Shown here piece by piece: positions 30,101 to 33,212 of a stretch of DNA of 33,212 nucleotides. The stretch spans positions 1 to 33,212 of the forward strand of contig CAYWBO010000025.1 of NCBI GenBank assembly GCA_964456625.1. The letters are read 5' to 3'. The DNA is from Sulfidibacterium sp964456625 (GTDB lineage: Bacteria; Bacteroidota; Bacteroidia; Bacteroidales; F082). The stretch's first letter is position 1, and every line of letters starts with the position of its first letter. Made by a program: the position numbers and the translations under genes. The notes under the pieces were generated by a model that saw nothing but the letters and a program-made list of their open reading frames with translations, ran no database searches and was not told where the DNA came from.

Positions 30101-31354
30101 TATGAAATCATAATAATTCAGATCCACGACCCCGTCGCGTCCGTTGAGGTAAACAGGAATAAAAATCAGGTGCACCTGATCGTCAGGCTTGTTTTCCAGG
30201 CCGTTGTTACCAGCTTCCCGAATAATAGGATCGTCGTTGGGATTATTCAGCTTGTGAGTAACATAGTTAATTTCCCGTAACGGTTCATCGATGATGTTCA
30301 GCGAAAAAGCCGAAGTGGGCCCGTCGTGGCCTGTGGGAACCGCGATGACCGCCAGCATGGGCTTTTTTAAATTTTTATCCCTGTTGAGCTGTCCCAATGC
30401 TTTGATAAACAAATCGATGCCCTTATTCCTGAATTCATAACGGCCGCTGTTGAGCACCATGAATGTGTCTTCGGGAAGTATTTTTCCGGTGATCTTAGCG
30501 GCAACTTCCAACACGCGTTTCCTTGCTTTTGCACGAATTTCAGGAAAGTCTTTCTCTGAGGGAACGAAATTATTATTGAAACCGTTCAGTGTGAGAACAT
30601 CCGCCGGTTTTTCAAGCAACTGTTCACATTCTCTGGAGGTGATCTCGCTCACAGTAGTAAACACATCTGCTTGTTTGGCGCTCAGGGTTTCGAGGGAATT
30701 CTTGCTGATTACCCCGAACTTTTCGGCCATCACAAAAGGTTCGTATTTTTCAAGATCTTCATACAAAGGATACCCGTTTCCGGCGATGGAGCGCCCCAGC
30801 ACAGTGGCATGGGTGGTGAACGCCGTTCCCACAAATGGAAGATGTTCTTTCAGATACAAGATGCCCGTGCCGGTCATCCACTCATGGAAATGAGCCACCA
30901 CATTCTGATGGGTGCTGGAGAAAAACTTGTAAAAGCTTTCAATGACCTGTCCGGCCGCATAACCAAAGATTGCCGGTTCAATGTAATCCCACTGCCCGGA
31001 AATCGAATCCAGCCTGAAACTGTTCCACAAGAGGGTAAAGATCTGATCCTTTTGGGCGTAGAGGTGGGTGAAACCTACCAGCACCACAATGGGTTTCGAT
31101 TCGATGTTCCATCTTCCGACCCTGATTTTCAGTCCTTGTTGTGTGGCAGCTTCCTGCCACTCGCCCAGAAGACTCTTGTCTTCAATAAAATCAGGATTGG
31201 CTTTTGTTTCTTTCCAAACGTCCGGGCCGATCAAAATATATTGGTCTCCGAATTCCTTTACCATACTTTTGGCTTTGGTGGAAACCACCGTGTAAATACC
31301 GCCAATTTGGTTACATACTTCCCAGCTTGTCTCAAATACTAAATCCGGTTTCAT
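27137..31354 (-). CDS. Fused GT3 glycogen synthase - GT35 alpha-glucan phosphorylase
   Basis: A single 1405-residue frame holds two enzymes. Residues 1-545 are a GT3 (yeast/animal-type) glycogen synthase: FETSWEVCNQIGGIYTVVST (7-26), HFHEWMTGTG (155-164), FTTHATVLGR, NSGRYEFRNKGIDLFIKAL, and the retaining-transferase E-x7-E in YEPWGYTPMES (Glu431, Glu439). After a linker, residues about 575-1290 are a Thermotoga-type alpha-glucan phosphorylase preceded by a DUF3417-like segment (EIAFNLWWSWDVEA, 582-595). It carries MEYGLHNSIKTYSGGLGILAGD, IYHSNEGHAAF, FTTHTPVPAGHD, and PLEASGTSGEKATLNG with PLP Lys1160. A beta-rich tail of about 115 residues ends the protein. So it can in principle add glucose to and phosphorolyse alpha-1,4-glucan. 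It lies 204 nt downstream of the GH57 gene. Confidence 0.93.
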   Translation of the reverse strand: MKPDLVFETSWEVCNQIGGIYTVVSTKAKSMVKEFGDQYILIGPDVWKETKANPDFIEDKSLLGEWQEAATQQGLKIRVGRWNIESKPIVVLVGFTHLYAQKDQIFTLLWNSFRLDSISGQWDYIEPAIFGYAAGQVIESFYKFFSSTHQNVVAHFHEWMTGTGILYLKEHLPFVGTAFTTHATVLGRSIAGNGYPLYEDLEKYEPFVMAEKFGVISKNSLETLSAKQADVFTTVSEITSRECEQLLEKPADVLTLNGFNNNFVPSEKDFPEIRAKARKRVLEVAAKITGKILPEDTFMVLNSGRYEFRNKGIDLFIKALGQLNRDKNLKKPMLAVIAVPTGHDGPTSAFSLNIIDEPLREINYVTHKLNNPNDDPIIREAGNNGLENKPDDQVHLIFIPVYLNGRDGVVDLNYYDFITAFDYSVFPSYYEPWGYTPMESIAFGIPTMTTTYAGFGTWVQENLKKKQHAVQVIDRKNKTDDECAGLIATGIKQYVEEGDPMATSQEAKEISNLLLWENLDENYQRAWEIAVNIANARKEIQAPQWIVPETHLVEPSGSGETPVWKRIIVEPDLPGPLKPLKEIAFNLWWSWDVEAKELFREIDAEKWKKVKWNPVLFLESLSLEEITALAEDKKFIDKLNRVYARFREYMDAAKEKEKDQIAYFSMEYGLHNSIKTYSGGLGILAGDYLKQASDSNKNMIAIGLMYRQGYFKQLISHLGDQIAEYNIQETNQLPIESVKDEKGDSVRVAIALPGRVVWAKAWKLNVGRIPLYLLDTNINDNNEQDRKLSSQLYGGDNEHRLKQEMLLGLGGIRLIKNLNLNPAIYHSNEGHAAFIGLERIDKLIDQEHISFYDAMEYVRATTLFTTHTPVPAGHDSFEEHLIRAYLSHFADHFSISWEEFIGLGRFRPKDASEKFSMSVLATKLSREVNGVSRIHGRVSRNMFKGLYPGFYEEELHIGYVTNGVHYYTWTNSVWQKLYQETFDEKFEHNQSDPRMWENIYDISDEKIWLTRQTVKRELIAYVKECIQHDLTDRQESPKLTLESLKYISDKCLIFGFARRFATYKRAHLLFMDTERLARIVNNPERPVIFIFAGKAHPRDKAGQDLIKFIIEVSKREEFVGRILFLEDYDMTMGKMLTSGVDVWVNTPTRPLEASGTSGEKATLNGVLNFSVLDGWWAEGYKPNSGWAVTETRTYENQELQDQLDAEVIYNTLENEIVPAFFNQDEDGVSKEWAGRIKNTLAEIAPNFTMERMLNDYVEKYYNSLIANSKIMKENHYQNTQKLALWKQRVKQSWNNISVISLSIPDTKKGPIPFGKYFTSEIILDLDGLSVDDVEIEVIMGKKEEGDINEILLKQLFEVKEVDGSKAVFVCKFPISYSGKINYAFRMTPKNEMLAHKMDFPLVKWL

Positions 31355-31444
31355 AAAATCCTTTCCCTATTAATTGTTTTTGGCCTGGGGCCAATGTAGT
31401 TTCAAAAGCTAAAGTTGAACTTTCCTCCGACTGAAAAATCAGAG

Positions 31445-31452
31445 CAAATATC
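31445..31452 (-). promoter_or_regulatory. Possible internal -7 element for the fusion gene
   Basis: The minus strand reads GATATTTG, the same sequence as the rpsP box, 90 nt upstream of the fusion gene's ATG. The 204-nt gap to the GH57 gene would allow a separate promoter. The remainder of the gap shows nothing I recognise. Confidence 0.3.
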
Positions 31453-31558
31453 CAGCTTATTTCAAATAAATTTTAAATTGCAAAGCAAACAAAAATGGAA
31501 ATATCTTGTGCGACATTCTTTAAAAAGTTTGCACTTGCTTATCTGAAAGGGAAATGAG

Positions 31559-33136
31559 TTATTTTCCCCCGAAAAGATTTCTTAGCCTTGCTTCGATGTC
31601 TTTCCTGTATTTCTCAATATCTTTTTTTGAGATTTTTTTCATCTTCTCCTGAGCCTTCTCAAATTCCTTCTGTGCTTTCTTTCCCAAGTTGGGAATGATC
31701 TTCTCCCGGATCTCTTTTCCGGCTCCTTCCAACGCCCCTGTCAGCTCTTCAATATCGATGTCTTTCAATAATTTTTTTATCGCAGCATCCGACATGTTTT
31801 TGATGCTCTCGAAGTTCAGGTCTTTGTCTTTCAGTATCTTTTTTGTGCTTTTCTTGGTCTGGTCAACTTTTTTCTTGATGAATTCTTCAGCCTGATCCAT
31901 CAAATCATCAAAGGTTCCTTTCATATTTTTATAATCTTCTTTGGTGGAACCCGTTTCTTTTTCCAGTCGGATAATGAAATCAGAAAGGACATTCATATAA
32001 TTGATGAAAGCTTCGTACGGCGTCCCGTAAGGATTGAAATATTTGTGCACGTCACCATCGGAGAACCATTTGGTACACATGTAATAAAAATGGTCGGAGG
32101 TTTGCAGATATAGCCAATCTCTTTTAATGTCGGGATTGTTCGATTTTTCTACCAATGGTTCCAGCGCATACAGTTTGTCGAAAGCTTCATCCTGAAGCTC
32201 GTTTCCCAGCCAGGCGGTCAGGTCGCGCTCTTCATCAGCCCAGGAAATGGGATGAGGAACATGGATGGAAGACACCGGTTGCAGTCTTTCACCCAGTTCC
32301 GACGGGGTGGCAAACACATAATCCGAATCCGAGAAAACACGTCCCGGCAAGGCCCGCATGAAATCAAAAATTCCCGTTTCGGCCCATTGGTGCTCGCCGA
32401 ATGTTTCATAATCCATGAACAAATTCACGACTTCCTCTTTCGGGTCCAGCTGGTTCAGCCAGTTCACGAATTTTTCAGTCGTCATAGGCCATTCGGACCA
32501 GCTTTGTTGCGAAAAGCGGAAGGCGATGTCGTCACTCAGCCTGAAGTTTTTCAGCAGCAGTTTCAGTTTCGGGTTGATGGCGTTGGCATACATAAAGTCA
32601 GGGCTGCGCCAGCCGAGGACGTGCTTGGCACCTTCGGTGAGCATGACTTTATAACCCATTTCTGCAACCATAGCGCCGATGGCGTCGGAATAGATCAGCT
32701 CCGTATTTCTGAATGTGGTCGGCTTTTGCCCGAATAGTTTTTCGATCTTTTGAGCCTGGGCATGAACCTGACTGGTAAACTCTTCTTTGCTTTTTAATGC
32801 GCTCAAAGAGTGTGCATAAGTTTCCGCCAAAAATTCAACGTTTCCGGTTTCTGCCAGCTTTTTGAAACTTTCGAGGACGTCGGGGCCATAGGCTTCAAAC
32901 TGATCGAGGGCTGTGCCTGAGATCGAAAAGCTGACCTTAAAGGCGCTGCCGTACTCTTTGATCAGATCCAGCAACAATGCATTCATGGGCAGATAGTTCT
33001 TTTCAGCTACCTTGCGCATGATGGTCTCGTTGTTGTAATCATCAAAATAATTGTGTTTTTCACCAATATCAAAAAACCGATATGTCCTCAGCCGTTGGGG
33101 CTGGTGTACCTGGAAATAGAAACAAATAGATTTCAT
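31559..33136 (-). CDS. GH57-family alpha-amylase-type enzyme with Lys-rich C-terminal extension
   Basis: The first 395 residues are a glycoside hydrolase family 57 domain: YFQVHQPQRLRTYRFF (region I), FLAETYAHSLSAL, FRNTELIYSDAIG with candidate nucleophile Glu146, LFMDYETFGEHQW with candidate acid Asp242, and PISWADEERDLTAWLGNELQ and WLYLQTSDHFYYMCT near the end. GH57 enzymes cleave or rearrange alpha-glucans; Bacteroidota homologues are found next to glycogen genes. There is no signal peptide, so it acts in the cytoplasm on storage glucan. Residues about 396-525 are an added Lys/Glu-rich helical region (DQAEEFIKKKVDQTKKSTKK, KKAQKEFEKAQEKMKKISKK) of unknown function, probably coiled coil. 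The upstream glycosyltransferase ends 19 nt before its ATG. Confidence 0.88.
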   Translation of the reverse strand: MKSICFYFQVHQPQRLRTYRFFDIGEKHNYFDDYNNETIMRKVAEKNYLPMNALLLDLIKEYGSAFKVSFSISGTALDQFEAYGPDVLESFKKLAETGNVEFLAETYAHSLSALKSKEEFTSQVHAQAQKIEKLFGQKPTTFRNTELIYSDAIGAMVAEMGYKVMLTEGAKHVLGWRSPDFMYANAINPKLKLLLKNFRLSDDIAFRFSQQSWSEWPMTTEKFVNWLNQLDPKEEVVNLFMDYETFGEHQWAETGIFDFMRALPGRVFSDSDYVFATPSELGERLQPVSSIHVPHPISWADEERDLTAWLGNELQDEAFDKLYALEPLVEKSNNPDIKRDWLYLQTSDHFYYMCTKWFSDGDVHKYFNPYGTPYEAFINYMNVLSDFIIRLEKETGSTKEDYKNMKGTFDDLMDQAEEFIKKKVDQTKKSTKKILKDKDLNFESIKNMSDAAIKKLLKDIDIEELTGALEGAGKEIREKIIPNLGKKAQKEFEKAQEKMKKISKKDIEKYRKDIEARLRNLFGGK

Positions 33137-33155
33137 TATCTTGAATTTTGAAGGG

Positions 33156-33212
33156 TTAACTATTTAGTAAACGTTGATAAACTTCATTAATCTTCAAAGC
33201 GGAATCTTCCCA
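33156..33212 (-). CDS. C-terminal end of a glycosyltransferase, probably GT4 glycogen synthase-like (partial)
   Basis: On the minus strand the window edge is in an open frame reading WEDSALKINEVYQRLLNS then TAA at 33156-33158. The pattern W-x-D/x-A-x-x-x-x-x-x-Y-x-x-L is the usual C-terminal helix of GT-B glycosyltransferases. With only 18 residues the family cannot be proved; GT4 is inferred from the common order glycosyltransferase-GH57 in Bacteroidota glycogen loci. It lies 19 nt upstream of the GH57 ATG, so they are likely co-transcribed. Confidence 0.6.
   Translation of the reverse strand, partial: WEDSALKINEVYQRLLNS

Noticed and set aside
1..33212. CRISPR array, prophage, transposase, toxin-antitoxin or defence system
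   Set aside because: No regularly spaced repeats, integrase, transposase or known defence motifs were seen on either strand; the genes are mostly metabolic, translational or envelope functions.

Overview
The window is a stretch of a Bacteroidota chromosome, most likely from the Bacteroidales/Marinilabiliales side, though the exact lineage cannot be fixed from sequence alone. The signs are: recurrent TAnnTTTG-type -7 promoter boxes; A-rich leaders with little Shine-Dalgarno sequence; typical Bacteroidota families (DUF4783, DUF4836, DUF6146, PF13568-like outer-membrane barrel, the variant 'GlmU-like' sugar nucleotidyltransferase/acyltransferase, L31 type B, S16 with a long acidic tail); and an arginine cluster that includes proC. 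I see no rRNA, tRNA, CRISPR array, insertion sequence, prophage or integrase. This is core-genome sequence, not a mobile island.

Layout. (1) 1-5277, plus strand: a tight arginine-biosynthesis operon, argC (3' end only)-proC-argD-argB-argE-argH, with gaps of 1-17 nt and no carbamoyltransferase gene inside. (2) 5278-9321: an acyl-CoA synthetase, a 414-nt AT-rich regulatory-looking gap, a small outer-membrane barrel protein and a LuxC-type acyl-CoA reductase. (3) 9469-15516: ribosomal protein L31 type B, the GlmU-like protein, Lon protease and an orphan peptide-type substrate-binding lipoprotein. (4) 15510-17767, minus strand: two lipoproteins (DUF4836, DUF6146); the first overlaps the convergent binding-protein gene by 7 nt at the stop codons. 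(5) 18087-20353, plus: rpsP with a long Ala/Glu-rich tail, then rimM-trmN6. (6) 20460-24762, minus: an apparent operon SDR - YgfG-like crotonase - spermidine-synthase-fold protein - tex. (7) 24862-27082: a lipoprotein of unknown function (minus), then DUF4783 and nadC (plus). (8) 27137-33212, minus: an alpha-glucan storage locus reading glycosyltransferase (3' end only) - GH57 amylase-family enzyme - a 1405-residue protein.

The most striking gene is this last one (27137-31354). It joins a eukaryote-like GT3 glycogen synthase domain to a complete GT35 alpha-glucan phosphorylase in one uninterrupted reading frame, so polymer building and polymer breakdown sit on the same polypeptide. Next to it, the GH57 enzyme has an unusual Lys/Glu-rich helical C-terminal extension of about 125 residues. 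Together with the truncated upstream glycosyltransferase these form a compact glycogen-metabolism operon.

Other points of interest are the missing argF between argD and argB, the unusual S16 tail, the YgfG-like crotonase in which the expected active-site His appears to be Leu, and several palindromic or repeated intergenic sequences. Functional calls rest on motif recognition by eye; no database search was run.
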